Part shown: one piece after another, positions 24,840-35,600 of the stretch
Position numbering within the stretch: the stretch's first letter is position 1
Layout of the letters: every line of letters begins with the position of its first letter
Origin: Symbiodinium natans
Taxonomy: Eukaryota; Sar; Dinophyceae; Suessiales; Symbiodiniaceae
Direction of reading: 5' to 3'
DNA length: 64,000 bases
NCBI GenBank assembly: GCA_905221605.1
Contig: CAJNDS010002381.1
Location: 346,548-410,547 of the forward strand
Made by a program: the position numbers and the translations under genes
Notes under the pieces: generated by a model
Seen by the model: the letters and a program-made list of their open reading frames with translations, nothing else
Told to the model about the DNA's origin: nothing
Databases searched by the model: none

Positions 24840-25490
24840 TGTTTAGGCAACAGTTTAAGAGGCCTAATACTTGCTGGGCCTTTGGGCAGCAATTTAAGAG
24901 GCGTAAGACTTGCTGGGCCTTCTGCGGAGGGTTTAGGCAGCAGTTTAAGAGGCCTAATACTTGCTGGGCCTTTTGTGGAGGGTTTGGGCAGCAGTTTAAA
25001 AGGCGTAATACTTGCTGGGCCTTCTGCGGAGGGTTTAGGCAGCAGTTTAAGAGGCCTAATACTTGCTGGGCCTTTTGTGGAGGGTTTGGGCAGCAGTTTA
25101 AAAGGCGTAATACTTGCTGGGCCTTCTGCGGAGGGTTTAGGCAGCAGTTTAAGAGGCCTAATACTTGCTGGGCCTTTTGTGGAGGGTTTGGGCAGCAGTT
25201 TAAAAGGCGTAATACTTGCTGGGCCTTCTGTGGAGGATTTAGGCAGCAGTTTAAGAGGCCGAATACTCGCTGGGCCTTTTGTGGAGGGTTTGGGCAGCAG
25301 TTTAAAAGGCGTAATACTTGCTGGGCCTTCTGTGGAGGATTTAGGCAGCAGTTTAAGAGGCCGAATACTCGCTGGGCCTTTTGTGGAGGGTTCGGGCAGC
25401 AGTTTAAGACGTCTAAGAGGCTTAATACCTGCTGGGCCTTCGGTGGAGGATTTAGGCAGCAGTTTAAGAGGCCTAATGCGAGCATCGTGT
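24840..25490. repeat. 51-bp satellite organised as 102-bp dimers
   Basis: Twelve or so monomers alternate between type A (TTTAGGCAGCAGTTTAAGAGG with CTTCTGCGGAG) and type B (GGGCAGCAGTTTAAAAGGCG with CTTTTGTGGAG). The alternation makes a higher-order 102-bp period. As 51 is 17 codons and there are no stops, both strands stay open (24789-25538 plus, 24745-25578 minus). These frames translate the satellite and are not called as genes. Confidence 0.92.
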
Positions 25491-25492
25491 TT

Positions 25493-25775
25493 GCAAATGG
25501 GGGGGGCTGCGCCCCCCCCAACCCCCCCGCTTGTTTAAGCCGGGCAAACTCGCGTGGAAGCATATGAATCATGTCCAAACCAAAACAAAAGAAAACATGG
25601 GGTTCTCGGCTTAGCCCCGCGCCACGTCACTGCTATGCAAATGGGTGGGGCTGCGCCCCCCCCAACCCCCCCGCTTTTTTCTGCCGGGCAAGCTCGCGTG
25701 GACGCATATCAATCATCTCTGAAACAAAACATGGGGTTTTCGGCTTAGCCCCGCGCCACGTCACTGCTATGAACT
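25493..25775. repeat. Tandem pair of ~140-bp units with a GC hairpin
   Basis: Two adjacent copies share GGGGCTGCGCCCCCCC (a self-complementary core), AACTCGCGTGGA, GCATAT(G/C)AATCAT, then ACATGGGGTT(C/T)TCGGCTTAGC and CCACGTCACTGCTATG. A third, diverged copy without the GC core lies at about 26755-26875. The GCTTAGCCCC/ACATGGGG part recurs in reverse orientation at 38290-38420. Confidence 0.85.
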
Positions 25776-25859
25776 CTCTGCTCCTTGAAACTCGAGTAAT
25801 GAACACAAAAAACACAAAAGAAGAAGCGAGCGGGGCGGATTGCCCTTAAGCTCCCCTTT

Positions 25860-25990
25860 AAAAAGAATCTCACTTTTCTGGTTTCGAAGAATGAAACCCA
25901 AAAAACAAAGCAAGATTCGAGGGAGGTGGAATTTAGAATACATTCCCTTCTTTCTTTTCGTAAAGGGAAATGGATGTTTAGAGTCTCACC
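25860..25990. repeat. Copy of the AATTCCACCCCC family, reverse orientation
   Basis: GCAAGATTCGAGGGAGGTGG and AATTTAGAATACATTCCC are the reverse complement of the unit repeated four times at 37.9-38.2 kb (CCACCCCCCTCGAATCTTG and neighbours). A related forward-strand GGTGGAATTTAGAA also occurs at 37195-37210. Confidence 0.65.
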
Positions 25991-26029
25991 TCTCTGGTTT
26001 CGAAGGAGACTGGGCCCCCCCCTTTGGGC

Positions 26030-26490
26030 AAAGCGGGGCTTAAGCCCCCCTTTAAGCCCCCCTTTAAGCCCCCCTTACGCCCCCCTTCAAAGGGGTCCCT
26101 GCAAAGGGGGTCCCTTCGGGGGGGGGGGCAAAGGGTCAAAGCCCTTGAGCCCCCCCTTAACCCCCCCTTAAGCTCCCCCTTAAGCCTCCCCTTCAGCCCC
26201 CCCTTAAGCCCCCCCTGCCCCCCCTTAAGCACCCTTAAGCCCCTTTAAGCTCCCCCTTAAAGCACCCTTTAAGCCCCCTTGAAGCCCCCCTTTAAGCCCC
26301 CCTGTAAGCCCCCCTTTAAGCCCCCCTTTAAGCGCCCCTTTTAAAACCCCTTTAAGCCCCCCTTTCAGCCCCCCTTAAAGCCCCCTTAAAGCCCCCTTTT
26401 AAGGTTCCCCCGTTTTACGGGGCTTAAAAGCTCCCCTTTAAGCCCTCTTTTCAGCCCCCTTAAAGTCCCCCCTATGAAGCCGCAACCAAG
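26030..26490. repeat. C-rich array of CCCCCCTTTAAG units
   Basis: Units of AGCCCCCCTTTA/AGCCCCCCTTA with a length of 11-13 bases repeat more than twenty times, interrupted at 26095-26145 by an AAAGGGGTCC inverted section. A sister array built on CCCCCCTTGAAG/TTCAAG lies at 38960-39290. Confidence 0.9.
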
Positions 26491-26499
26491 CTCCCCCCT

Positions 26500-26760
26500 T
26501 TGTGGAGTTTAGGCAGCAGCCCAAAAGGCCTAATACTTGTTTGACCTTTGGGCAGCAAGTTAAGAGGCGTAATACTTGCTGGGCCTTCTGCGGAGGGTTT
26601 AGGCAAGCAGCTTAAGAGACCTAATACTTGCTGGGCCTTTTTTGGAGGGTTTGGGCATTGAGGCAGCAGTTTAAAAGGCCGAACACTTGCTGGACCTTTT
26701 GTGACCTGCTAGGCCTTTGGTGGAAGATTTGGGCAACAGTTTCAAAAGTCTAATGCGAGC
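26500..26760. repeat. Diverged copies of the 51-bp satellite
   Basis: About five monomers retain GGCAGCAG, AAGAGG/AAAAGG, CTAATACTTG and TGGGCCTT, with small insertions (for example GGCAAGCAGCTTAAG near 26600). The same family as at 24.8-25.5 kb, more degraded. Confidence 0.8.
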
Positions 26761-27211
26761 ATTCTGTTCCAAATGGGGAAACTGCGCCCCTCCAACCTCC
26801 TGCTTATTTGCAAAAACTTGCGTGGAAGCGTGTAAATCATGCCCAAAACAAAACAAAACAAAACATGAAAGGGGAACTACAATCTTGTGTTTACCTTTAC
26901 ACAGCTGAAGCTTCCGAACAAAAGCCTTGCTTGCAAAGCGAACCACTAAAATTTCCACATGTTTACACTTTATTGCCACCAAACTCCGTGCTGCTGTCGC
27001 ATCAGGTTCAAAAAAACCGATGCAGCCTCAGCCTTCTGTTGTGGCACGCAGATAAGACTTGCACCGATGCTCTTCGTCTTTTGGCTCTAGCTGGATGGGG
27101 CAGGTGTCGTGAAAAACCGAAGGTCCCTCTGGTACCTTTTCCCTTGAAAGCACGAACCCTGACCTCTCACACAAGTGCGGACAGCTCTCTCTTTTTCACA
27201 GTCAGAGCCAC

Positions 27212-27223
27212 TTGAGCCAAAAG
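27212..27223 (-). other. Partial spliced-leader-like sequence
   Basis: On the minus strand this reads TTTTGGCTCAAG, identical to the last 12 bases of the conserved 22-base dinoflagellate spliced leader. The next bases upstream match poorly, so at best it is a degraded relic of the kind left when spliced mRNAs are reverse transcribed into the genome. No credible coding frame follows. Confidence 0.3.
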
Positions 27224-27696
27224 TCACGAAGTGCACAAACTAAACGAATTCTCTCTTGTGAGCTTAAACTCAGCTTCAGAACGAAGTTCCTACACACTGC
27301 ACACTCACTTTAAATAGCGTATTGGGCAAAAACACACTCGTATGATTTCCTTGGAAATCAACGAGGCATAAACCATCGAGGATGGGATCACACGGATTCC
27401 CAATCACTCCGAAGCAAAACAAACCTATACAAGCTGATCCAAAACATGACAAAAACATCACTGATCAGCCACAATCTTCCACCCCCCGCATTTTGCTGAG
27501 GGTTCATGTCAAAGATCTGAAGTCCAAGCCCAGCTCGGCACTTCAACACTAAGGGGATGCCCTGGCCACATTCCCTTGGTGCGTACTCGCCACCAAACGA
27601 AACAAACAACACACCAGTCGATCTCTGACATCAAACTTAAAACTCATGCAAGATCCCACCATCAGGCAGGTTGTCCTGGGTCCACATCACTGGTAA

Positions 27697-27828
27697 CCCA
27701 AGAGTTCGTTGTCCAAACACGTGAAAAACGAATTAAACTTGCATCCACCTGCACTGGGGCAGGGTTGTCTTGGAACGAATCCAAGAGTTCGTGGTGACAA
27801 ACACGTGAAAACGAATTAATGCAAGCTT
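27697..27828. repeat. Imperfect direct repeat of ~48 bp
   Basis: CCAAGAGTTCGT, ACAAACACGTGAAAA and CGAATTAA occur in the same order at about 27698-27745 and 27780-27826. They lie some 400 bases beyond the 3' end of the Copia coding region and are not a long terminal repeat. Confidence 0.7.
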
Positions 27829-28219
27829 CAGATGTTTCCCACTCAGCACTCGACCTTGTCGTGGTACTCCTCCTCAGTCTCGCATCTTCCAGGTCACCAA
27901 ACTCACCAACTAGCATCGGCTAGCTGATCCTTCAGGAAAAGATTGGCTTCATAGTTTCGCTTCTTCCAGCGTACCATCAGCCAAAAACGTCTTCAGAGGT
28001 GGCAATCAGACGCCTTGCAGAAGGGGCTATAGAGTCCCTCGTTGAGTTTCATCATCATTTTGCCTCCTCTTTGCAAACTTCTCATGCACTGAAACAAGGG
28101 CTCACACTAACCAGAAAAATCGCGGGCGCTCCATGGCGGCAACGCGGCCATGGCTTCCAAAAAAATGGCTGCGGGTTTCACTCACCCACCCAACCACTGA
28201 GATCACTTAGCATCTCAGT

Positions 28220-31200
28220 TCATTCTTCATCCTCTTCGCCCTTCTTCTCGCCAGCTCCAGTTGACTCCATCAACTTGGCGCGGCGCTCCTTGGCGGCTTC
28301 CTTCATCTCCGCCAACTCAGCCGTCCTCGTTTCCATCATCACATCCTGCGAAGATCGGCTAGGCTCAGCTGGCGTCTCCGCAGGCCTCTCAGTTGGCTGG
28401 TCTCCAACCTTTCTCTTCTTCTCTTCCAACATCAGCTCCAAATCGGCAACACTAAAGCTTGCCTTCACACGCTCAGCAATCTGCGCGATAGCTGCTGCAT
28501 CCAACTCAGATGGTACAACTGACACAGGCGAGCGAACCGCTTCGCCTTCCAGCTTTGCTCTCTTAGCAGCTTCTTCCTCGGCAGCTGACAGGTCGGCGAT
28601 GCGCTTGCGCTTTCGCTCAGCTTCCTCGAACTCTCGGTCTTGCTGTTCCGCTGCAGCCTTGAGGATCCGCTTCAGGTCCTTTTCCTCCTTCTCGAGTTTC
28701 CCAACATTCTCACCCATGATCCCAAAGGCTTGCTGCCACATGTCGGCAGGCAACGTCAAGTTGAACCTCACCACATAGTCGGTCGGCAAGTGCCACTTAC
28801 ACTTGCAGATCCACACAACACCGCTTCGAGTCTCACTCGCAACCACCTTCTTCCAGCTTGCCGCCCTCTGCATGTCGGTGATCTCCTCTTTCTTTTTCTC
28901 CAGGTCCTCCAAGAATCCTGCAACAGACTCCATCACGGATCTGTAGTGGCTGTAGGCCACAAACGACCACTTGGGGACTGGTCTCTCCCTCAGCTCCGGC
29001 TCGTGAATCCGAAGTGTATCACACGACAACATCGAAATCACTCGCACTCGCTCCACCAGTTCCTTAAACACCAAGGATCCTTCCTTTGCACTTCTCTTCC
29101 AGCGCAACACCCATGGGGGATAATACGAGCTCTCAGCTTCATCCTCCATGATCCTCTCTGCTCCCAAAATGGGTAGCATGCACAACAGATCCACCATCCG
29201 CAAGACTCCGAGGTCCTGGTGCTCACCCAGAAGCAAAACAGGGACTATCCCTTTTCTCTTCAAGTACCTCACGAAGCTCAACATCGCCAGGCCACACGTT
29301 CCCGGCGGTACTTCCATGTACAGTCCTCCTTCATTCACTGCCATCTCCCAGATGATGGCCTTGCCACCAATCTGTCCACGGACATCCAAGATTCCGAAGA
29401 TCTTCGTGGGTTTCTCCTGTAGCTCACACACCTCCTGGATGGGCTTCACCAGCTTCTCGTATGAGCTTTGATAGCGCAACATATCCTTGTCGGATAGCGT
29501 GCCTACCACGTCCTTGAGCTCTAGCTCATCCACTGGAGTTCCGCGCCGGCAGATACTCCATGACACATCACCGAACCACTTCGGCGGCTCTGGATCCGCC
29601 AGCTCCGGAAACACGTCGACCATCCGTTCAATCACCTTCGGCATGGCCTTGGGTTTCGGTGCAGCTTGGCCTGAGCCTCGGCTTTCACCTTTATCACCCC
29701 TTTTTCCAGCAGCTCGGCGCTCCTTCTCTGCCTCTCGGAGATGGAATGCATGGCTTGCATCCGTGCCAGAGACTGTCACAGTCTGTTTGCACTTTTCGCA
29801 CTTGGGCTTGCCACTTTCATCCCAGCTCAACCCGGCAGCATGCTCGGATCTGAACAACCATTTGCAAACCTTACACCAAAAGGGGCTTTTCATCTCAGCA
29901 CCCTGCTCACCCTTCCTGCTGTCTTCAGCTGCCATTTTCCTGTCCTTCACCAAAGGTACAGGCTCCAGGCTAGGGCTAGCTTCCGTGGTGCTTGAACCAA
30001 AGCTTTTGCGGTTGGACCATAAATCCATTTCTTGAACCTCAGGGGAAGAGTCTTCACGAAGGGTTTCGGGACTTCTAAGGTGGAAATTTTCAAAAACTTC
30101 GCCACACTTTTTCACACTTTTCAACGATCCAACTTGCTCCACACTGCATCCAGTTGCCTCGGCACACTGGCATGCCTGAACTCCAACCCTTGGTCGGATT
30201 CCACAGATCCTCCACACCTGCTGCACATCTTCACCAGGGTATATACCCATAGCTTGCTGGTGCTGACAGAATGTCACTTGACTCAAGCACTTTGTAAGAA
30301 CGTCAGCGATCATTCCCGCTGTCGGGCACCAAATGACCTTCAAGGTCTGAGCTTCCTGTATCCGCTCCTGAAGATAGCAGACAGCGATGTCTAAGTGGCG
30401 AACTCGCCTACTCAACCCACGGTTTAGCAAAACCGCTCTCGCTGAGGAACTGTCAGTGTGCAATCGGATCGTGACATCTGACTCGGCCAACTGACCGATC
30501 AAAGTCGCAAGTCCCTCACTCTCCTGTACCGCAGTCAAGATGGCTCTCAACTCGGCTTCACAAGAACTCAGCGATACACACCCTTGAACTCGAGAGATTC
30601 CCTTGATCAGGCATCCTCTATAAAAGATGGCTATGCCCGACACAGATCTTCGTCCTAACGACGCTTGGGGTGCCCAACTGGCATCCGCATACACTTCCAG
30701 CTGCGCCGGCCCACTGTCCGGTACATTCCCATCAGGGCCAAAGTACTGCCATGCATGGTATTGTCCCTTTAGGAACCTAATCACTTGTCGCAATGCTTGC
30801 TCAAAGCATGCTGTTGGCTTGGACTGTCCTTGCGAAAGAATGGACATCCACCTACTCAGGTCAGGTCTCGACTGACCCCACCATGCAATCCGGCCAAGTA
30901 CTGCTCTGTACCTCGCAGCTGCAGTGTCACTCAACTCAGGATCCGAACCACTTGCTCTGCCCTTCTCGACCGTTTTCACGATGTCCGGAGGAGCAGTAAC
31001 CACCTTCAGGTCCTTACAGAACTCTGTCTCGAACAGGGCATCTAAGTATGCCGGGGGCACTCGCATCCTGAGATGACTCCCTTGTCTCTCAATCTCTCGC
31101 CCCAAAAAGGTGATCTTTCCACCAGTGGAAGTGATTCGACCCGTTTCCTTGATCTTCAACTCTCCGTTCAGGGTGTCGGTCACCAACCGAATGGCATCTC

Positions 31201-32614
31201 TAGTGCCACACAGAATCAAATCGTCCACATAGCACAACATGAGGAATCTTTTCCCTCTCACAGTGCCCTCGAAGACGGAAGGTTCCGTTGGGCATTGCTT
31301 CAACCCAACTTTCTTCACAACTGTCGCCAGCTTCAAGTTCCAAGCTTTGGCGGCAACTCTCAAACCATTCATGGCTTGATCCAGAATCATAAACACCGGG
31401 ACATAATAGTCCTTGCAGGCGGAAACATCCTTGGGCAATTGGATAATCGCCTTCGATCCTTTCGGAAGGGGGGAATGCAAGAATGCAGTGCTAACATCCA
31501 AAGTTGCGATATCCATAGCATCTACCGAAGCAATGGCCAAAAGCGTCCGTAACGCTTCTAAAGAAGGAGTCGTAGCACTCAGTCCTAAAGATGATGCTGT
31601 GCTCCCCTTTGCGATGTCTTGCACCACACACCGAGCTCTCACAGCTTCCTTGCCATTCACCACCTTTGGGCCTATGACCCATCGGGTTGGGATGATCTTT
31701 ATCCCATGCTGACGAGCAAACTTCTGAGCCTCGTCTGCTCCAACCACTCTCCCTGCTTTGTGAGCAGTCATACTCTGCAGCTCAGTTCGCCGGCCTTCCA
31801 CTGTTTTATCCACATCTAATGGACATCCATCTATCTCAGACAGAACACTCGTGGGTCTTGCCAGCCAAACTTGGGATCCACACACCTTCATGGACTCCGG
31901 GAAAGTGCTATTCTTGTTGAGCAGAATCGAATTGGTCACATGTACCAACTTCGGACTCTCGTCACTGCTTACCATTTTAATAGGACCTTGAGGCACATCG
32001 AGTCTTGGGTCTAAATAAATACGATTGATCAGCCGGGGAACTCGATTGGACTCATCTGGAACTGAGTTCACATCTGAAGTTAAACTCTCTAAACGCCGGG
32101 GAACTCGACTGGACTCATTTGGAACTGAATCCACATCCATTTGAGGTTTTTCTTCCTCCATTGGGATCGCTTCATCCTCAGCGGGAGTTTCTCCTTCGAA
32201 GTATCCAGGTTCCATTGCCTCATCTGGAATCCCTTGGTAAGGCAAACTTGGATCCTCAAAATCCTCCATGTCAACATCCACAACTTCTGTCGCAGGTGTT
32301 GGGACGCTTTGCTTCTCCTCCAACTTGGGATCTGGTCGACTCTCATAGGTGATCTTCGGGCGTTTCAGGAGTGAAGGCTCACTTCCAGACTCCATCACCC
32401 CCGCATCCTTTGAGCTTCTCTGGTCCATTTTTGGAGTTTCCTCTGTTGGTTCTTTCGATTCCAACCGTTGTCGTTGAGCTTTCAACCAATCATCATACCG
32501 TTTTCGGCATTCAGCATTGTGGTTGGCTTTTCCTCTTTTTGGACCACACGCAGGACAGTTCGCTGTGCCACCATGTTCCTTCACCCATGCAGCTGGAGGT
32601 CCAACTTTGCTCAT
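28220..32614 (-). CDS. Copia second frame: RT, RNase H and long C-terminal extension
   Basis: 1464 residues. It begins with a Cys/His cluster (CPAC ... H ... C, residues 20-37). RT occupies about 300-550: RWVIGPKVV entry, motif A DVSTAFLHSPL near 375, catalytic YVDD at 462-465. RNase H runs about 640-780 with YADASW, SSCEAEL, HTDSSSARAVL and ADVLTK. Copia polyproteins normally end soon after this, but here about 680 further residues follow. They hold a CxxC...CxxC ribbon (about 913-938, CKVC and CEKC), a globular stretch with no known family, a Lys/Glu-rich coiled coil (about 1300-1355) and an acidic tail. The ATG overlaps the stop of the upstream frame as ATGA; its own frame has a TGA only six codons earlier, so reinitiation or a shift within a short window is required. 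No introns are seen. Confidence 0.95.
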   Translation of the reverse strand: MSKVGPPAAWVKEHGGTANCPACGPKRGKANHNAECRKRYDDWLKAQRQRLESKEPTEETPKMDQRSSKDAGVMESGSEPSLLKRPKITYESRPDPKLEEKQSVPTPATEVVDVDMEDFEDPSLPYQGIPDEAMEPGYFEGETPAEDEAIPMEEEKPQMDVDSVPNESSRVPRRLESLTSDVNSVPDESNRVPRLINRIYLDPRLDVPQGPIKMVSSDESPKLVHVTNSILLNKNSTFPESMKVCGSQVWLARPTSVLSEIDGCPLDVDKTVEGRRTELQSMTAHKAGRVVGADEAQKFARQHGIKIIPTRWVIGPKVVNGKEAVRARCVVQDIAKGSTASSLGLSATTPSLEALRTLLAIASVDAMDIATLDVSTAFLHSPLPKGSKAIIQLPKDVSACKDYYVPVFMILDQAMNGLRVAAKAWNLKLATVVKKVGLKQCPTEPSVFEGTVRGKRFLMLCYVDDLILCGTRDAIRLVTDTLNGELKIKETGRITSTGGKITFLGREIERQGSHLRMRVPPAYLDALFETEFCKDLKVVTAPPDIVKTVEKGRASGSDPELSDTAAARYRAVLGRIAWWGQSRPDLSRWMSILSQGQSKPTACFEQALRQVIRFLKGQYHAWQYFGPDGNVPDSGPAQLEVYADASWAPQASLGRRSVSGIAIFYRGCLIKGISRVQGCVSLSSCEAELRAILTAVQESEGLATLIGQLAESDVTIRLHTDSSSARAVLLNRGLSRRVRHLDIAVCYLQERIQEAQTLKVIWCPTAGMIADVLTKCLSQVTFCQHQQAMGIYPGEDVQQVWRICGIRPRVGVQACQCAEATGCSVEQVGSLKSVKKCGEVFENFHLRSPETLREDSSPEVQEMDLWSNRKSFGSSTTEASPSLEPVPLVKDRKMAAEDSRKGEQGAEMKSPFWCKVCKWLFRSEHAAGLSWDESGKPKCEKCKQTVTVSGTDASHAFHLREAEKERRAAGKRGDKGESRGSGQAAPKPKAMPKVIERMVDVFPELADPEPPKWFGDVSWSICRRGTPVDELELKDVVGTLSDKDMLRYQSSYEKLVKPIQEVCELQEKPTKIFGILDVRGQIGGKAIIWEMAVNEGGLYMEVPPGTCGLAMLSFVRYLKRKGIVPVLLLGEHQDLGVLRMVDLLCMLPILGAERIMEDEAESSYYPPWVLRWKRSAKEGSLVFKELVERVRVISMLSCDTLRIHEPELRERPVPKWSFVAYSHYRSVMESVAGFLEDLEKKKEEITDMQRAASWKKVVASETRSGVVWICKCKWHLPTDYVVRFNLTLPADMWQQAFGIMGENVGKLEKEEKDLKRILKAAAEQQDREFEEAERKRKRIADLSAAEEEAAKRAKLEGEAVRSPVSVVPSELDAAAIAQIAERVKASFSVADLELMLEEKKRKVGDQPTERPAETPAEPSRSSQDVMMETRTAELAEMKEAAKERRAKLMESTGAGEKKGEEDEE

Positions 32615-35600
32615 GTCGTGGTCGGTCCATCAGACACTCGGCCCTCAAAGGCCTTGTCCGCTTCACCTTCAATCCGATCGGGCACACCATCCTCTTTCTC
32701 CTTCAGAATCGGGGGAGCCAATGTATCCGATGGATCATGCTCCTTGAGCAAATGTTGACAATGCTCCAACCCAATCTTCAACGGAACGATGTGCTTGATG
32801 GACTTTGCTCGAAAGTGTTTTGGACAACCATCCACCATGGCACTCACAACATGAGTCAAGCCACCAACTTCAGGGTACACATAGGCTGCTTCCACAAACC
32901 GGGAGAGCGCCGTGGTTTTCATCGAATCCGGTAGCTCAGCCAGAACTGTAGCACCTATCAACGACGATCCACACTCATGGAGGGATCTCTGTAGTACCAA
33001 CTCCTGGGGTGATTTCTTCCCATCAAAGGCAGCTGCATGGTGATTGTGCATTGCAGCACAGTAAATCAGACCAAACTCAAACGCTCGAGGACTTCTTTTC
33101 AAGTCAAAGCCCTGCGCTCGTAGATCCAACCTCACCGTGCTGAACAACTCCTTGAGTGTTCTCACTGCCCTTTCCACACCACCAACCGCTTCATGTCCCT
33201 GCGGAGGTGCTCTTTGGGTCACAATCCTAATCCCCAGATTGGCTCTCTTGATGAGGGCGCTCACCGCTGTCTCGCTGTCTGTCCTCAACAGTACAGCAGA
33301 CCCTGCAATGTCCAGTCCGAAAGCATTCATCCAATAACGAATCCAGCTGGAGGTATTGTCAGCATTGGTCCCTACCAACAGACATCCAATCATTCTGGTT
33401 GACATTTCAGTCATGACCAGTACTTTCATGTTGGGAGCCGTCGGCTGGTCTTTCGCAAAAGTACCAGTTACCAGGTTGATGAAGCAGAAATCTGCTTGCA
33501 ACGCCACGGGTCGGTCTTGAGCATCCTTGGTCCGACGATGCTGGGTTGTTCCTCTTGTCATCCGACAATGAGGACATTCGGACGAAAAAGGAATGTGGCC
33601 TCGCATCCGATGCAGCTCCATTTCTTCTTGCTTTTTCTTGGTCATTGACTGCACTGACTGCATCTGATCAACCTCCATCGGTCGTTGGCCATCATCCACA
33701 TCCATGGGTCGAACCTCAGTTCTTCCAAAGGTTACTTTCTTTCGCTTTCCAGCATCACCTTGCAGGTAGATCCAAGGACATCCAGCCCAGGATACTCCAT
33801 ATCCCATGACTCCTTTCTTCTCGTGTCGCAGCGAAATCTCTCTTCGAGTGAACTTCACTTCCCAACCAGTATTCACCATCTGCTCGGTGCTCAAGATGTT
33901 GTGAGCCACATCTGCTACAACTCCAGTCACACACACCGATGTCAAACCAAGATACTGCTTTCCTTCATACATAGGCAGCAAGGCTCGGATGCGAACTCGC
34001 TCGAAGACATTCACCGGGGTATCGTTGGCTGCTGAGTACCTCTCATTAGGTCCCAACGCCTTCCGATCCAAGATCTGGAACTCATCCAAGTATCTTTTCG
34101 CAATCACAGTCACCGATGCTCCTGAGTCAATCAACCACCATTTGCTTGCATCATCCTTTTCCATGCTTTTGACTTGATTCATCGGAGGTTTCATCAAAGA
34201 CCGAACTGACTTAGATGGCAACATCTGAGATAAATCGGTAGAGATCCGATGCTCCAACTCGGCAATCCGGACTCTCGTCTCAACTTCCCATGACCAATCT
34301 ATCTCATCAGTACTCCGGGGAATCCACTCTTTTCTCACTTCATCGAGCAATCCTTCCAGAGGTTGCAACACAGATTCCACTCGGGCCTCTGACTCAGGTT
34401 CATTCCATTCACCTCCAGTTAGCTGGTAGTCACTCGACTCACCCTCTTGGGAGACTTCAGCAACTGTCTTCCCCTTTCCTTTGCCTTTTCCTTTGGGCTT
34501 TCCCTTTTCGGGCTTCTTCTTGGGATCTCCTTTTGCCTTGGCTTTCGCCTTAGCATTGGGGGAATTGGGCTTCTTGCCTGAATCTCCCTCCTTATACCAG
34601 CAATCGCGGGCATAATGTCCCTTTCCACCACACACATAGCACTCCACATCCTTCTTGTTCTGGCTTGAAGCTCGTTTGCCAGCACCTTTGCTTGATTCGC
34701 GCTTGCCTTTCTGTTCCTTTCCTTTGCCTTTTGGTTTTCCTTCGTTGCCCTTTCCCTCATTGGGATCTCGAAAAGGTTGAAGCTTCGTGCCAGGGGCTTC
34801 TGACCACACCCTTTGTTGCACCTCAAACTTCAGAGCAACTCTTTTCAGATCTTCAAACGATTCACTATCGCCATGCAACAAGCAATGGCTTCTACACCGA
34901 TCTGGCAAACTGCGCAGCAAAACCATAACCGAATCCGCTTCTTGGATCTGCAAACCACCAGCATGCACATCGGGATCAAGACTATTGAGCAGCTTGGTGT
35001 ACTTGTTCAACTCATGCTCAATCTTTCGAATGATCTCCGGAATACTGGGTGCTTTCACGGTTTGATTCACCAGCTGCGACCGAAAGAACAGGCATTCAGC
35101 TCGCGACTTCAGGCAAAACTCCTTCGCCAGCAATCTCAAAGCCACAAAACCAGATTGTTGATAAGTGCTCTCACTTTCAACATATGTCTGCAAAATCAGA
35201 GAACTCTTCTCATGATTTGCAAAAGTCTGTCGCAGGATGTGCATCAGCCTCGTCGACCTCTTCTGTTGCTCCACAGTAAGTCGATCCTGTTTCAGCCGAG
35301 ACTCTTCTTGAGTCTTCACCGCATGCATGAGCTCATTGGGAAACACTTCTGAACCCAAACCAACCCAACTGGTCAGCTTCTCCATCCAGGTCAAGAATCC
35401 AAGAGCTTCAGAGATGCGATCCTTCCAAGACGAAAAGTCAATGGTCGGCAAACTGGGCAACCATTTGTCCGATCGAGCAAACACATCCCTTTCCCTTTCT
35501 TGCTCCAGAGGTGGAGGTCTCAGTGGGGGACTTGGGCTCGCCATCCGAAAAAGCTGGGTCCCCTTCGCAGGAGTACCCACTGGCGATGCACCTTGACATC

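Noticed and set aside
24745-25578. 277-residue minus-strand frame (and 249-residue plus frame)
   Set aside because: Both merely translate the 51-bp satellite.
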